A stretch of DNA of 64,000 bases, from positions 930,001-994,000 of the forward strand of contig JAHEWK010000014.1 in assembly GCA_020740775.1 (NCBI GenBank), in the 5' to 3' direction. This stretch comes from Ilyonectria destructans (Eukaryota > Ascomycota > Sordariomycetes > Hypocreales > Nectriaceae). Below the pieces are notes generated by a model. That model searched no databases. It was not told the origin of the DNA and saw only the letters and a program-made list of their open reading frames with translations. Positions within the stretch are counted from its first letter, which is position 1. Each line of letters starts with the position of its first letter. Of this stretch, positions 1-12,108 are shown piece after piece. A program made the translations under genes and the position numbers.

Positions 1-2682
1 GTTGCCCTCGCCGAAGACACGGAGCGCCCCAAGACCTCCTCAATCTCGATCGATCCTCAACCGGGCGAGAATCCGACCCTCCTTCAAAAATACAACAAGG
101 CCCTCGAGTCCTATTTCGACAAGGCCGTGGATTCCCTCATTGAAAAGGCCGGCGAGCGTGTCAATGACCTTGTCAGCCTGGAACCTGGTGAGTCTGACCT
201 CGAGGAACACGCCCATAAGCTGGCAGGTGCTACTCGGGTCTATGACATGCTCCTTGACTCTGCTTGGCACTTGACCGATTCGCTGTACCCTGCGCGACAT
301 GCTCAATACGCCTACTCCTCGCGGCCGTTTTGGTGGTGGCACTACTACAAGGACTTTGATCGCCATAGCCAAGAATTCCAGGACCAATTCCTCTCCATCG
401 AGACCGCAATCGACAGTACACTCGACTATGACTGGAGACTCGACCACTCTCTGTCTCAGGCTATCGCTGATCTCCCAGTCTTGACTTTCTCTTCCATACG
501 ATCTACCCTCCGCCGCGAGCTCAACACACCCGCACCGGCAAATTCAGAGTCGAAGGCCCTTAAGCGACAGGTTACCGTTCTGTCAATGTCCGGATACGGC
601 GGACAGGCCATTTCAGAGGCGGCCGCGGAGCATGTTGCATTCTTCAATGATGCGGATCTGATCCGATTAGATGCTCAGGATCTCTCTGTCTTAGTGGGAG
701 AGTATCTTGATCAGGACTGGGCATACTCACGGGGTTCACTGTCGACAATGGGCTTCCGTGCTGCCGAGATGAATGGAAAGCTATTCCGAGATCCTGAAGT
801 CGGCTCGCGTGTAGAAGAAGAGGACAATGATCCCGATACCGGAGTTATCAACATTCGCTCCCCCGGATCGTTAGAAGATGAACTCCAGAAGATTAAGCAA
901 GGAGGATACGACCCATTCGGCAAGTGGGAGAACCTCAAGATCGACAAAGTTCTCGACCAAATTATCCAGGCCGCCAATTTGAAGCAAGGCTCTTCTCGCG
1001 AGAAGCCCCTAATCATTCATATTCACGACTATGTCGAGCTTAGCATGACTCTGGAAGGGTCTATGCTCATCGCGAGGCTAAGGAGCCTTATTGATGCAGC
1101 TTGGCAGAATGGCTCTAGGATTGCCATCCTCGGTACCTCAGCAAGTGAGCACCCCTCGGACGAGTACCAGAATATGCTGCGAGACTTGGCGATGGGGGAC
1201 TTTGTCATCTCTCGCCACATCGATCCGAACCGCTCTCTGATGCAGCCCCAGCCGACTGGTGGCGGTGCCCAGGTCTCTGACAACTCATTTCCATTGCAAG
1301 ATATGGATCTGTTTGTCGAGAACGTACGCAATGTCAACAGGATGCTAAGGATGCTGGGCGGCCAACAATTACTTGATTTATCCGACGAGCACATGAAGGG
1401 CTTGATGCGCGTAACCGACTCCCGAGCGCAGATGCTCAAGAAGTCGATTCTCCCGCTCCCCGAGGTTTACAACATTGCTTGTGCTGCCAAGCAGCAGGAG
1501 AAGGAGACCGAGGGTGCTGCGCCAGTCGCTGTGATCGAGCGATTGCTCATGGGCCCGCTCAGGCAAAGACCTGGACAGCGTTTCCTAGATGAGCCGGAGC
1601 CGGAGGGCAAATCCGACTCTGTGGAAACGCAGAAGAAGGCTGAAGACTCACAAACCAGTGGTCGTTCGTCCCTCAAGTTGAACGAGTATGAGAAGCGAAT
1701 ATCCTCCGGGCACATCAACCGCCAAAACCTGCGGACCACCTTTGATGACGTCCATGTCCCGCCCGACACTATTACGGCTCTTAAGCTCCTGACATCGCTG
1801 GCCCTGGTGCGCCCGGATGCCTTCTCGTACGGTGTTCTAGCACAGGACAAGATTCCCGGATGTCTCCTGTATGGTCCTCCAGGTACTGGAAAGACACTGC
1901 TCGCCAAGGCTGTGGCCAAGGAGAGCGGCGCAAACATGCTGGAGATCAGCGGCGCCACCATCAACGACAAGTGGGTTGGCGAGAGCGAGAAGCTCATCCA
2001 TGCCGTCTTCACCCTGGCCAAAAAGATCTCGCCCTGTGTCGTCTTCATCGACGAGGCAGATTCCCTGTTGGCGAACCGCAGCATGCTTGGCGCTCGGGCA
2101 TCTCACCGATCACACATCAACCAGTTCCTCAAGGAGTGGGATGGTCTCGAGGAGACGGAGGCATTCATCATGGTGGCAACCAACCGCCCCTTCGACTTGG
2201 ATGACGCCGTGCTTCGACGACTCCCCCGTCGCCTTCTGATCGACCTCCCCCTGCAGACCGATCGCGCTGCTATCTTCAAGATCCTCCTCAAGGGCGAAGA
2301 CCTGGATGAGTCCGTCTCACTCGACGACCTTGCTCAGAGAACACCATACTATTCTGGCTCCGATCTCAAAAACGCCTCTGTCGCCGCCGCCATGGCCGCT
2401 GTCGAGGAGGAGAATGAGGCCGCTGCAAAGCACACCGGCCCGGAACCTTACGAGTATCCCAAAAAGCGCACTCTCCGCAGCCACCACTTCGACAAAGCCC
2501 TCAAGCAGATCCCCGCCTCCATCAGCGAGGACATGGAGTCGCTCAAGCAGATCCGCAAGTTCGACGAGGAGTACGGCGCCAAGAAGAAGAACGCTAAGAA
2601 GTCCATGGGCTTTAGTGTCGGGACTGAGAAGAAATACGCTGATGCTGCTAACGAGATTCGCATTCGGCCCGGTGGCCCCTGA
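1..2682 (+). CDS. AAA-family ATPase, Msp1/katanin-like AAA module (5' end outside window)
   Basis: The frame is open from base 1, so the true start lies to the left; 893 codons are visible. The first two-thirds is a long N-terminal region with no domain I recognise, including an aromatic-rich patch (FWWWHYY) near residue 115. The last third is one AAA module: Walker A GPPGTGKT (about residue 625), Walker B VVFIDEAD (about 680), sensor-1 ATNRP and an arginine-finger-like RRLPRR. The WVGESEK pore-loop region and the RRLPRRLLIDLP stretch resemble the Msp1/ATAD1-katanin-spastin clade. This class unfolds or extracts protein substrates with ATP; mitochondrial outer-membrane quality control is a possible role, but only by family resemblance. 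The C-terminus is lysine-rich. No intron is needed in the visible part. The substrate and location cannot be told from sequence. Confidence 0.9.
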   Translation, partial: VALAEDTERPKTSSISIDPQPGENPTLLQKYNKALESYFDKAVDSLIEKAGERVNDLVSLEPGESDLEEHAHKLAGATRVYDMLLDSAWHLTDSLYPARHAQYAYSSRPFWWWHYYKDFDRHSQEFQDQFLSIETAIDSTLDYDWRLDHSLSQAIADLPVLTFSSIRSTLRRELNTPAPANSESKALKRQVTVLSMSGYGGQAISEAAAEHVAFFNDADLIRLDAQDLSVLVGEYLDQDWAYSRGSLSTMGFRAAEMNGKLFRDPEVGSRVEEEDNDPDTGVINIRSPGSLEDELQKIKQGGYDPFGKWENLKIDKVLDQIIQAANLKQGSSREKPLIIHIHDYVELSMTLEGSMLIARLRSLIDAAWQNGSRIAILGTSASEHPSDEYQNMLRDLAMGDFVISRHIDPNRSLMQPQPTGGGAQVSDNSFPLQDMDLFVENVRNVNRMLRMLGGQQLLDLSDEHMKGLMRVTDSRAQMLKKSILPLPEVYNIACAAKQQEKETEGAAPVAVIERLLMGPLRQRPGQRFLDEPEPEGKSDSVETQKKAEDSQTSGRSSLKLNEYEKRISSGHINRQNLRTTFDDVHVPPDTITALKLLTSLALVRPDAFSYGVLAQDKIPGCLLYGPPGTGKTLLAKAVAKESGANMLEISGATINDKWVGESEKLIHAVFTLAKKISPCVVFIDEADSLLANRSMLGARASHRSHINQFLKEWDGLEETEAFIMVATNRPFDLDDAVLRRLPRRLLIDLPLQTDRAAIFKILLKGEDLDESVSLDDLAQRTPYYSGSDLKNASVAAAMAAVEEENEAAAKHTGPEPYEYPKKRTLRSHHFDKALKQIPASISEDMESLKQIRKFDEEYGAKKKNAKKSMGFSVGTEKKYADAANEIRIRPGGP

Positions 2683-3090
2683 ATCTCCTGCCTTGGAACC
2701 CAGTTCTTGGGACCTTTTTTTGGTTGACGGGCATGGGGGCATTTTCTTTTATTAATTATAGACGCCGGCCAGCTTGGAGCATTTACGATGGCCAGATGGA
2801 AATGATGGGTGCTTCTTCCTTCCACCATTTGATGTTGGTCTGGCATGGCTTGGAAATGCCTAGGAGGCATGAGATGAGAAACAAAATGTATTCTACAACT
2901 GTACTATACCAGAGATATATCCTGCATGAAACATGGCCTGACAAAAAATAAAGAGATAGACCCGTCGAAGGGGGGTTTTAGACGCCGGAACCTGAGTTTG
3001 ATATGATACAATGGCGGCTCTTTACCCAAATTTTGTTTACATTCTCCTGAATCCCTGCTCGCTTGTCACTTGTACTCCAATTAACCTGGT
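2683..3090. other. Convergent intergenic spacer
   Basis: This is the tail-to-tail spacer between the AAA ATPase (+) and tfb1 (-). It contains an AATAAA at 2947-2952, about 265 nt after the ATPase stop, which could serve as a polyadenylation signal. I see no coding potential. Confidence 0.5.
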
Positions 3091-5084
3091 CTATGCTTCC
3101 GTGGACACCTGGATATTCTCTGCTGCGAGAGCCCGCTGATAGTCGACCTGGGCCTTCTCCAAGGCGTCGAGGGTCGGCTGCATGAGTCGCATGACGGCGG
3201 GACGGCCACCTCCAACGTTGTCCGACTTCCAGCGAATCTTTTTGCCAGTGCGCTGGAAGTGATCGCGGATCTCCTTCTTGCGGGTGTGGATGATCTCGTC
3301 GCGCTCTTTCTCGGCCTCGTCGGCCATGGCGGCGATGCGGGTGGCGGAGCGGCTGAGGGACTCGGCGAGGTACTGCAACTCAGCGGCGCGGTCCGGGTCG
3401 CCGGAGAGGAAGGCGTTCCAGAACTGGTGGAGGAACTCAATCGTGGTGGCGTGGGTGAGGCTGCACTTGCGGGTGAGCTCGACGGGAAGACCCATGGGTG
3501 TGGTGATGTCTGACTCATGGCCATACTTCTGGGCGCGCTGCTGGCGGACGCCCTTCATGACGTCCTTGTCGGCGGCTTGAAGGGCGGAACGGGAGCCGAC
3601 ATGCGCCCGTTTGGGTCTGTCGTCGTCGCTGTCACTCTCGTCATCGAAGCCGATGCCTAGGTGAAGGTCGATGCCGCCTGCGCCGTCGCCCTCGAGTGTC
3701 TCGAGGTCACCGTGGATCTCAAAGAGGACGTCGCCTGTGTTTTGCTTTGCAAATATGCGAGCGTTTGCCGAGGGCGCAGAGTCCTTCTTGGAGAAGAATT
3801 TACTCTGCTCCTTCACATTGAGCATGATGCGGTGCTCCTTGGCATCGCCCCTGAGATCACGAAGGGCGAGCTCGTTGTAGGTGTCGTACGCCTCGTTGCC
3901 GTCTTCGGGGTTCGCGTCGGAAGGCGCAACGTTGGCCATGATCTTCTCACTGAGGCTGTTGAGAGTCTTGACGATGGGGAAGTTGGTCCGCGGCCGCATC
4001 TCGACGTCTTTGGCGTTTCCGCTCCTGAAGCCACCCTGATTCTCCTCGTTGGCCTCAACATCAATGATGTGAGGAACCTGCTGTGACATGATCTTGCTCT
4101 GGAAGGGCTGGGTGTTCTCGTTGGCATCATACTTGTCAAATATTGGATCTGTTGTGTCGTTGTCGTTGACGCGCTCGCCTCGTAGCTTCTTGGACAGCTT
4201 GCTGAGGAAGAAGCGAGACCAGAACTCGGCTTCCTGGAGCTTGGGTACGTTCTCATTGTAGATGCGCTTCACCAGTGGGTGCTGGGCAAAGATCATCTGC
4301 ACTTGTTCGACACTAATGTTGAGCTTCAGCTCTCCATCGACTGTCCGGGGTTTGACAGTCGACAAAACGTTGTAGGCGCCCTTCTTCTGGTTGGTCTCGA
4401 TGGCGTGGGCCCGGAGAAGGTTGGTCCTGGTAGACCAAAATTGCGAGTTGAAGGCAGGTCCCGAGATGGAGTCGGGTTTGGTTTGCATGGCCTCGACATA
4501 GGTTTGGTGCAGACTGGTATCATTCCTCATGAGGGACTGTTGTAGCTCGATATCATTCTTGAGCTGGGCATCATCGAACCACCGTAGGGAGGAGGGGTTG
4601 GGATTGGCAGCACTGGCGAAGGACATGGAGGCGGAGCCACTCCCCGAACCGCCGTTGGCATTGGGAGTCGATGAGTCTCCGACACTTGGTGCGGCGGGCT
4701 TGGGAACACCGGCATCGCCACTGCGAGTTTCTGCGAGCAGGCGAGATAAGAGGTCCTTGACGGCCTTTGCTTCAGCCTTAGCTTCGGCAGTGTTGAAGTG
4801 GAACAGGTAGGTGACGGGTTCAGCAGCGTCAGAAGTCTTTTCGAAGATTTTCAGCATCACTTTAGCCGAGGTGTCGGGGGTCTGCTGAAGGTCTGGAATG
4901 AAGCGTATCAGCAAGGTTGTAGGTATATTGACCGACTATACTCACTGGTGATGTTGATTACGACTAGTGTGACGGTGGGAGGACCACCTGAGTTGGGAGT
5001 CCAAGTGACAGACTGGTGGTCACTGGTGAGGGTCAAGATGCCATCCTTCTTCTTGAAGAGAGTGCGGCCGACTGGGATGGCCAT
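3091..5084 (-). CDS. tfb1: TFIIH core subunit Tfb1 (p62 homologue)
   Basis: Two exons (5084-4946 and 4892-3091) are joined by a 53-nt intron (GTGAGT...CAG), giving 646 aa, close to the size of yeast Tfb1. Exon 1 encodes the start of the N-terminal PH-like domain (MAIPVGRTLFKKKDG, then TLTSDHQSVTW), which in the family binds XPC/Rad4 and acidic activators. Two BSD-type segments follow: WFDDAQLKNDIELQQSLM, then FWSRFFLSKLSKKLRGE. The C-terminal third is helical, as in p62. Known role: structural subunit of the TFIIH core in RNA polymerase II initiation and nucleotide excision repair, in the nucleus. The start at 5084 is the first ATG of the PH domain, in CATCATGGC context. A second TFIIH subunit, rad3, lies at the other end of the window. 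Confidence 0.93.
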
Positions 5085-6688
5085 GATGGGCGGTGCTCAA
5101 GCGGCGTGAATCTTGCCTCTGAGATGTGCCGGGGAATGTCTCTACCCGTAACGGCGTAGAAGTCTCATGCCCAGCCAGCTAGGTTTGGTCGATGCTACGG
5201 TGTTGTCGATGTGGCGGCTGGGGTGCTGCGAGAAGCTGCCCAAGCTGGGCAGGTAGGTAGGCAAGGCTTTGGATTCACACAGGTGGAATGATGAACGACG
5301 GCGGTATCGTGAGTTAGGCCACGATTACGAACTGTCCGTCTCCTGCTGTCTGTACGGGATGATGACGATGACGGCCGCCGACAGTCTGGCTGGCTTGGGT
5401 TGTCGGTTGGATGATTTGGTGGGATGGATTTGCTTGCTTTTTGTTTGCAGATGCGACGTCGTTGTCTGAGGATTTCGAAGCTCATGCACTCAAAGAGGCA
5501 GCCTCGCGCCTAGCTGCATTGAAGTGGAGCAGGACGTCTGGAGTGGAGAGCTGGCCTCGAGTGTGGCTGGTCGGAGGTGTATCCCCGACACACCGTGTGG
5601 CTTGAAGCCGCCTAGAAGCCTCTCAGGGGCCGTGGAACCCTGAGAATGCTCTGGCTCCCCACAAACTCGCTCCAAACTCCCTGTCTTTTGCCCAGCTCAT
5701 GTGGCGCCGGCTATTCACCCTGCAGGCCTGCACAAACAGGCCAGGAGTGCAGCATCATCATGACATTTACTCCGCAATCTCAGTCTCCCTTTCCCGTGCG
5801 CCCCTGGCTCAGCCCTGGCCGTGCGAAATTTACTTCCTCTCCACCGAGATGTGCAATTGCAGGCACGTCTTAGGCTACGCTGCGCGAGAAGATGCCGTCG
5901 AGACGCCGGAAAGCTGTCTCGTCTTTCCGACGGCTTTCAGACGAAGCCCAGACGAAGCCCAGACGGAAGCATATCCCCGGCGGGTTAGCGACGAGCCGGG
6001 TTGCAAGAAGGGCGCTACGGCGCACGGGTAGGCGGGCGGTACAGTACGTGTACAGATCGGCACGGCCAGCGATCCTCGGTAACTTACAGCCCTGGTCTGC
6101 CCGGACCACCGAAAGTGTCCGCATGACGGCGCTCAGGCGGCATGTACGGCCAATGGGGTCGCTGCGCAGTGCAACACAGCGCGGTGAGTGGCTGGGTGGC
6201 GCCGTGTGGGCTTCCCCGTCCGCACTGCTTTTGCCCTGCTTCGTACAGCTCTGCGCAGCTCATGACCACCCTTTTCCAGTGGCAGCCAGTGGCAGCTGGC
6301 GCGCTACGGCGTTGCTTGCCCAATGGACACTGGGTTCCTTGCGGCCAGAACCGGGTTTCCCGGCGCACCGTCATCGTATTTTTCCCCAGCACAGGGACCT
6401 CCGGACATCAAAGCTACCGTCCAGCACAGTACCTCTCAACCAAGCATTTTCTTCCTCCCTCGCCCGTGTCCTCCGTGTCACTTCCTCACCTACTCTCCTC
6501 CTCCCCTATAACAACCTCGTCTTGTTCACTTGTTTGACTCGGTGACTCGACCCAATTCAACGACGACTTACTCCGCCGTTCCTTTGCGTCGCACCTCGAC
6601 CTGCCAAGGGATGCTTTCCTTCCACCTCTCCGCTTAAACCTTCAACCCACCTAGCCTGTCTGGCACCGTCCTGCCCGGCATCACCACC
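5085..6688. other. Divergent intergenic region tfb1 / kgd1
   Basis: About 1.6 kb separates two divergently transcribed genes and must hold both promoters. The last 250 nt before kgd1 are C/T-rich on the plus strand, with a TATAA-like CCCTATAAC near 6505, typical of a fungal core promoter and leader. The open frames here are short and overlap on several frames, so no gene is called. Confidence 0.5.
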
Positions 6689-9600
6689 ATGTTGAGGAAT
6701 TCCCTCTGTCGAGCCAGCTCGCAGCTGCTCCGCGGCGCCCGATGCTCCGCTACCTCGTCTTCCGCCTTCGTCTCGACCACCTCGGCCAGGACTTCATCAT
6801 GGAAGCTCGCGTCTGCTCGCCGCCCTCTGGCCGTCGCTGGCCGTCGCACCTATGCCACCAGCGCGACCAACTCGCCCCCCGATCCCAGCGATAACTTCCT
6901 CTCCGGAAGCACCGCCAACTACATCGACGAGATGTACATGCAGTGGAAGCAGGACCCAGAGACCGTCCACGTCTCGTGGCAGATCTACTTCCGGAACATG
7001 GAGAGCGGTGACATGCCCGTCTCCCAGGCCTTCCAGCCGCCCCCCAACCTGGTCCCCAACATGACCGGCGGCGTCCCTCGTCTCTCTGGCACCCTTGCCA
7101 TGGAGGATGGCTCCGATGTCACCAACCATCTCAAGGTCCAGCTTCTTGTCCGCGCCTACCAGGCCCGTGGTCACCACACTGCCAACATCGACCCTCTCGG
7201 CATCCGCAACACCAGCGACGCAACGGGCTTCGCCAACGCCCGGCCCAAGGAGCTTACTCTCGAGCACTACCAGTTCACTGAGAAGGACCTTGATACCGAG
7301 TACACCCTTGGCCCGGGTATCCTGCCCCGATTCAAGCGCGATGGTCGCGAGAAGATGTCCCTCCGGGAAATCGTCGCCACTTGCGAAAAGGTCTATTGCG
7401 GCTCCTTCGCCGTTGAGTTCATCCATATCCCCGATCGCGAGAAGTGCGACTGGCTCCGTGAGCGCCTCGAGGTGCCCCAACCCTTCAAGTACTCCATTGA
7501 TGAGAAGCGCCGCGTTCTTGACCGTCTCATCTGGAGCTCCAGCTTCGAGAACTTCCTCGCCACCAAGTACCCCAACGACAAGCGATTCGGTCTCGAGGGT
7601 TGCGAGACCCTTGTTCCTGGTATGAAGGCCCTCATCGACCGCAGTGTCGACTACGGTGTCAAGGATATTGTCATTGGTATGCCCCATCGTGGCCGTCTCA
7701 ACGTTCTCAGCAACGTCGTCCGAAAGCCCAACGAGTCCATTTTCAGCGAGTTCGCTGGCACTGCTGGTGGTGAGGACGAGGGCTCTGGCGACGTCAAGTA
7801 CCACCTAGGTATGAACTTTGAGCGTCCCACTCCCTCTGGCAAGCGCGTCCAGCTTTCCCTAGTCGCCAACCCCTCCCATCTTGAGGCTGAGGACCCCGTC
7901 GTCCTGGGCAAGACCCGCGCTATCCAGCACTACAACAACGATGAGAAGACTCACCGCACCGCCATGGGCGTCCTCCTTCACGGTGATGCTGCCTTCGCCG
8001 GTCAGGGTATTGTCTACGAGTGTCTCGGCTTCCACTCCCTCCCCGCCTTCTCCACTGGCGGTACCATCCACCTCGTTGTCAACAACCAGATCGGTTTCAC
8101 CACCGACCCCCGTTTCTCCCGCTCCACTGCTTACTGCACGGATATCGCCAAGGCAATCGATGCCCCCATCTTCCACGTCAACGCCGACGATGTCGAGGCT
8201 GTCAACTTTGCCTGCCAGCTAGCTGCCGATTGGCGTGCCGAGTTCCAGCAAGATATCGTCATTGACCTTAACTGCTACCGAAAGTACGGCCACAACGAGA
8301 CTGACCAGCCCTCGTTCACCCAACCTCTCATGTACAAGCGCATCAACGAGAAGGAGCCCCAAATCGACGTCTACGTTAACAAGCTCCTCCAGGAGGGTAC
8401 CTTCACCAAGGAGGATGTTGAGGAGCACAAGCAGTGGGTCTGGGGAATGCTTGAGGAGAGTTTCACCAAGTCCAAAGAGTACACCCCCACCTCCAAGGAG
8501 TGGACCACCTCGGCCTGGAACGGCTTCAAGTCACCCAAGGAGCTGGCCACTGAGGTCCTGGACCAGAACGAGACTCGCGTCGACGGCAAGTCTTTGGAGC
8601 ATGTTGGCGAGGTCATTGGATCCGCTCCCGAAGGCTTCCAGGTTCACCGTAACCTGAAGCGTATCCTCACCAACCGCACCAAGTCGGTTATCGATGGCAA
8701 GAACATTGATTTCCCCACTGCTGAGGCTCTTGGCTTTGGAACTCTCGTCACCGAGGGTTACCACGTCCGTGTTTCCGGTCAGGATGTTGAGCGCGGTACC
8801 TTCTCCCAGCGTCACGCCGTCTTCCACGACCAGGAGACCGAGGCTACTTACACTCCTCTCCAGAACCTGAGCAAGGACCAGGGCAAGTTCGTCATTTCCA
8901 ACTCGTCTCTGAGCGAGTTCGGTGTCCTTGGCTTTGAGTACGGCTACTCTCTGTCGTCGCCCAATGCCCTTGTCATGTGGGAGGCCCAGTTCGGTGACTT
9001 TGCCAACAACGCCCAATGTATCATTGACCAGTTCATCGCCTCTGGCGAGGTCAAGTGGATGCAGCGAAGCGGTCTTGTTGTTTCCTTGCCCCACGGCTAC
9101 GATGGCCAGGGCCCTGAACACTCTTCTGGTCGTCTGGAGCGATACCTCCAGCTCAGCAATGAGGACCCTCGCGAGTTCCCCTCTGGCGAGAAGCTTGAGC
9201 GCCAGCACCAGGACTGCAACATGCAGATTACCTACATGACGACCCCTGCCAACCTGTTCCATGCTCTGCGCCGACAGATGCACCGACAGTTCCGAAAGCG
9301 TGAGTTTACCTCTTTTTTATGCCCAGTAGTCTCCGAACGAACGTTAGCTAACACTGCCTCTTAGCCCTTATCAACTTCTTCTCCAAGGCTCTGCTCCGTC
9401 ATCCCCTGTCCCGCTCCGATATTGAGGACTTCACTGGTCCCGACGCTGGCTTCAAGTGGATCATCCCCGACCCCGAGCACCAGACCGGCGCGATCAAGGC
9501 TCCTGAGGAGATTGACCGAGTCATTCTGTGCTCTGGTCAGGTTTGGGCTGCCCTGCACAAGTACCGTGCCGAGAACAACATCGACAACGTCGCCGTCACT

Positions 9601-9909
9601 CGCCTTGAGCAGCTGAACCCCTTCCCCTGGCAACAACTCAAGGAGAACCTTGACATGTACCCTAACGCCAAGACCATTGTCTGGGCCCAGGAGGAGCCCC
9701 TCAACGCCGGTGCCTGGAGCTTCACCCAGCCTCGCATTGAGACTCTGCTCAACGAGACTGAGCACCACCACCGCAAGCACGTCATGTACGCCGGCCGCAA
9801 CCCCAGCGCGTCGGTGGCCACTGGCCTCAAGTCTGTGCACACCAAGGAGGAGCAGGAGTTCTTGAACATGGCTTTCACCGTGAAGCAGGACAAGCTCAAG
9901 GGCGAGTAA
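6689..9909 (+). CDS. kgd1: 2-oxoglutarate dehydrogenase E1 component, mitochondrial
   Basis: Exons 6689-9299 and 9365-9909 are joined by a 65-nt intron (GTGAGT...TTAG) that restores the conserved junction MHRQFRKPLINFFSK; the product is 1051 aa, normal for the family. The N-terminus is rich in Arg, Ser and Ala and lacks acidic residues for about 50 residues, a mitochondrial presequence. After it comes the OGDH signature [16 protein letters not shown]. Thiamine-diphosphate binding is shown by [10 protein letters not shown] (about residue 430) and NNQIGFTT (about 465). The transketolase-like pyrimidine module follows ([32 protein letters not shown]). It catalyses the thiamine-dependent decarboxylation of 2-oxoglutarate in the TCA cycle, together with the E2 and E3 subunits in the matrix. 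The single late intron lies close to the C-terminal OGDH domain. Confidence 0.97.
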
Positions 9910-10256
9910 AAGCGATGCTGAAAGGAACAATTTAGAGCTGGATTTGGATGGAATGGTCTCATCATGCATGGGCAGCAACAACGCTCGTTTCGGGGGGCAA
10001 GGAGCTTAGATGGTTGAGGGGGTCAGGACTCCTCATGTACAACCAATTTGTATCATACCCTCCTAGACGAAAGGATAACGTGCGTGCGCCTGTTCCATCA
10101 GCATGGGCGTAGGGACGCGAAAGCACGGTTTTTTTGTTTGTGTGTTTTACTGCGATGCATAGAAACGGGGGGGTTTTTGTCTTTCGACCGTTGCATTGCT
10201 TCGACTCCGTGAGCTTTTGAATTTGTTTTGTCTTTTCATTTGCTGCTACTACGTTG
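9910..10256. other. Convergent spacer kgd1 / cia1
   Basis: This 347-nt tail-to-tail spacer is T-rich toward the cia1 end. No gene is seen. Confidence 0.5.
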
Positions 10257-11684
10257 CTACCGAGGCACTTCGACCTGCCACGGCCGAACCAGCCCGTCGT
10301 CGCCTGTCGTAACAAGCATCTCCTCCTCGCCGCGCCGCTCGGAGCCGGCGTCGTAGCGCCTACACCAAGTGATGTGGTTGACTTCGTAGGGCCCGTGGGC
10401 ATTGGCGTGGGTGGTCAGTAAGCTCCATCTTGATGACTCCTGGGATTGGTTGTTGGTAGTCACATCGTCGGTGTTGGCCATGGGCTGGTCCTCTCCTACC
10501 GTCGCCTTCTTCGCCTCCTCTTCCTTGTACAGGGCCACGATGCCGTCGCTGCCAGTGCTGGCCACCAGGCCGGACTCGCCGCTCCAGGCCACCGAGTAGA
10601 TGTCGCGGCTGTGCGCCTTGGGCAGGGTAGCCGTACAGGTCCACTCCTCACGCAGAGACCTTCGCATGGTGTTGGGGATGCCACCCAGGGCGCCCGCCGA
10701 CCTAGCTCCTGTGCCATCCTCGTCCGCATCGGCGTCATCCTCCGTGAGTGTCCACACACGGATGGTCCCGTCAGCCGAGAAGGTCATGAGCCGCGGGAAA
10801 CGTTCACCGGCACGCGGCCGGCCCTCCCACTGTAGCCCCCAGACAGTGCCTTCGTGGCCCTCGAGGACGGCGACGCAGACCCATTCGGCGTCACCGTCCT
10901 CGCGCCAGATGCGGACGGTGTTGTCGTAGCTGGCGCTGGCGAGGACATCTGCACCGTAGCGGCGGCGGGCGTTGCGGCCAGGGACGTCGGGGCACCAGGC
11001 TACGGCCTTGACGTCTCCCTCGTGCTCATTCAAAACGGCGATAGTCTCCCACTCATCGTCGGCCTCGGTCGCTCCAATATCCTCCCAGATCCAGACGGAT
11101 TTGTCGCGCGAGCATGTGGCGAGGTAGGAGCCTGAAGGGGAAAAGGTGCACGACTTGATCTCCGAGTCGTGACCCTCGAGAACGAGCGTAAATTCCCAGT
11201 CCTTGTCGCCGGGTTTGGAGTCGCCGTCATCGTCACTGTCGTCTCGGTTTGCCTTGCTCACACTGCGGGCAGTCACTTCGACCTCGAGGCTCCCCTCATT
11301 CCCCACCGCGTCGTCGCCGACGTCGCCGTCCCAGCGCCAGATGCCGGCAGTGGAGTCAAAGCTGCCGGAGACGAGGCACAGCTTGTGCGGGGGCAGATTG
11401 GGCTTCCAGGCGACGGAGCGGACGGAGCGAGTGTGGCCGCCAGCGAGGGCGCTGTGGGCGGAGGCGGTTGAGAGTGAGAAGACGGTAACGCTCTTGGAGT
11501 GGGCCGTGGCGATGAGGGGCAACGTCGGGTGGGGGACGGACGCCCAGGCTCGTTCGTGAAGGTCGGGTTTGAAGGGCGGGAGGGCGGAGATTCGAGCGGA
11601 CGGAGGAGAAGCGGCAGAGGAAGGCATGTCGGCGGATGCGGATTCGGATGCGGAGGCCGGAGGAGGGGCCGACGTCGGCGACAT
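10257..11684 (-). CDS. cia1: Cytosolic iron-sulfur assembly WD40 protein Cia1
   Basis: A single exon of 475 aa if it starts at the ATG at 11684; an open frame continues upstream to 11810 but does not look like protein. After a Ser/Ala/Pro-rich N-terminus the protein is a run of WD40 blades: GGHTRSVRSVAWKP, GHDSEIKSCTFSPSGSYLATCSRDKSVWIWE, NEHEGDVKAVAW, LEGHEGTVWGLQW and AHSRDIYSVAWSGESGLVASTGSDG. Spacing and blade sequences match Cia1/CIAO1, the targeting-complex subunit that helps hand 4Fe-4S clusters to cytosolic and nuclear apoproteins. Rad3, encoded at the right end of this window, is a known type of client. An acidic insert (DDSDDDGDSKPGDKD) sits between early blades, as in other filamentous fungi. 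An alternative start exists at the next in-frame Met (MPSSAASPP). Confidence 0.9.
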   Translation of the reverse strand: MSPTSAPPPASASESASADMPSSAASPPSARISALPPFKPDLHERAWASVPHPTLPLIATAHSKSVTVFSLSTASAHSALAGGHTRSVRSVAWKPNLPPHKLCLVSGSFDSTAGIWRWDGDVGDDAVGNEGSLEVEVTARSVSKANRDDSDDDGDSKPGDKDWEFTLVLEGHDSEIKSCTFSPSGSYLATCSRDKSVWIWEDIGATEADDEWETIAVLNEHEGDVKAVAWCPDVPGRNARRRYGADVLASASYDNTVRIWREDGDAEWVCVAVLEGHEGTVWGLQWEGRPRAGERFPRLMTFSADGTIRVWTLTEDDADADEDGTGARSAGALGGIPNTMRRSLREEWTCTATLPKAHSRDIYSVAWSGESGLVASTGSDGIVALYKEEEAKKATVGEDQPMANTDDVTTNNQSQESSRWSLLTTHANAHGPYEVNHITWCRRYDAGSERRGEEEMLVTTGDDGLVRPWQVEVPR

Positions 11685-12108
11685 GGCTGAAGCGGGATGA
11701 GATGCGAGGGAATGGGATGGATGGCCTCGGGCCTGGCGGACGGCGGAGGATGATATCCAGGGGGATGCGATTGCCGATTCGAGATGGATGGGCGAGGAAT
11801 TCAGAAACAAAACGAGAGATCACGTCCTCCAAGGCGTCTTCTAGCGCGCGACACTTTGGTGATGGAGGGAGGAGTAGTTTAGGATCTTTTTTCCCCCTCC
11901 AGTTGTCACTGACGGAAATGATTGATAAGATAGCGCAAATGCATGTGCAGGGACGTCCAACTCCGGCAACCCCTCGGTGATGTAATGGCATTATCCCAAC
12001 CTTATCGTATTATTTTATACGCCTACTGCTAATGCAAAATACACAGCATCTAACTGGACGCCTGTCTTTTTTGGCTCCTCGTCTCTTTTCTGTTCTCTCC
12101 ACCATTAA
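11685..12108. other. Spacer between MFS gene 3' end and cia1 start
   Basis: This 424-nt spacer between two minus-strand genes holds the cia1 promoter and leader. No other feature is seen. Confidence 0.45.

Noticed and set aside
6797..7804. 335-codon minus-strand frame
   Set aside because: It lies antisense within kgd1, whose sense frame is strongly conserved; antisense openness is a by-product of codon bias.
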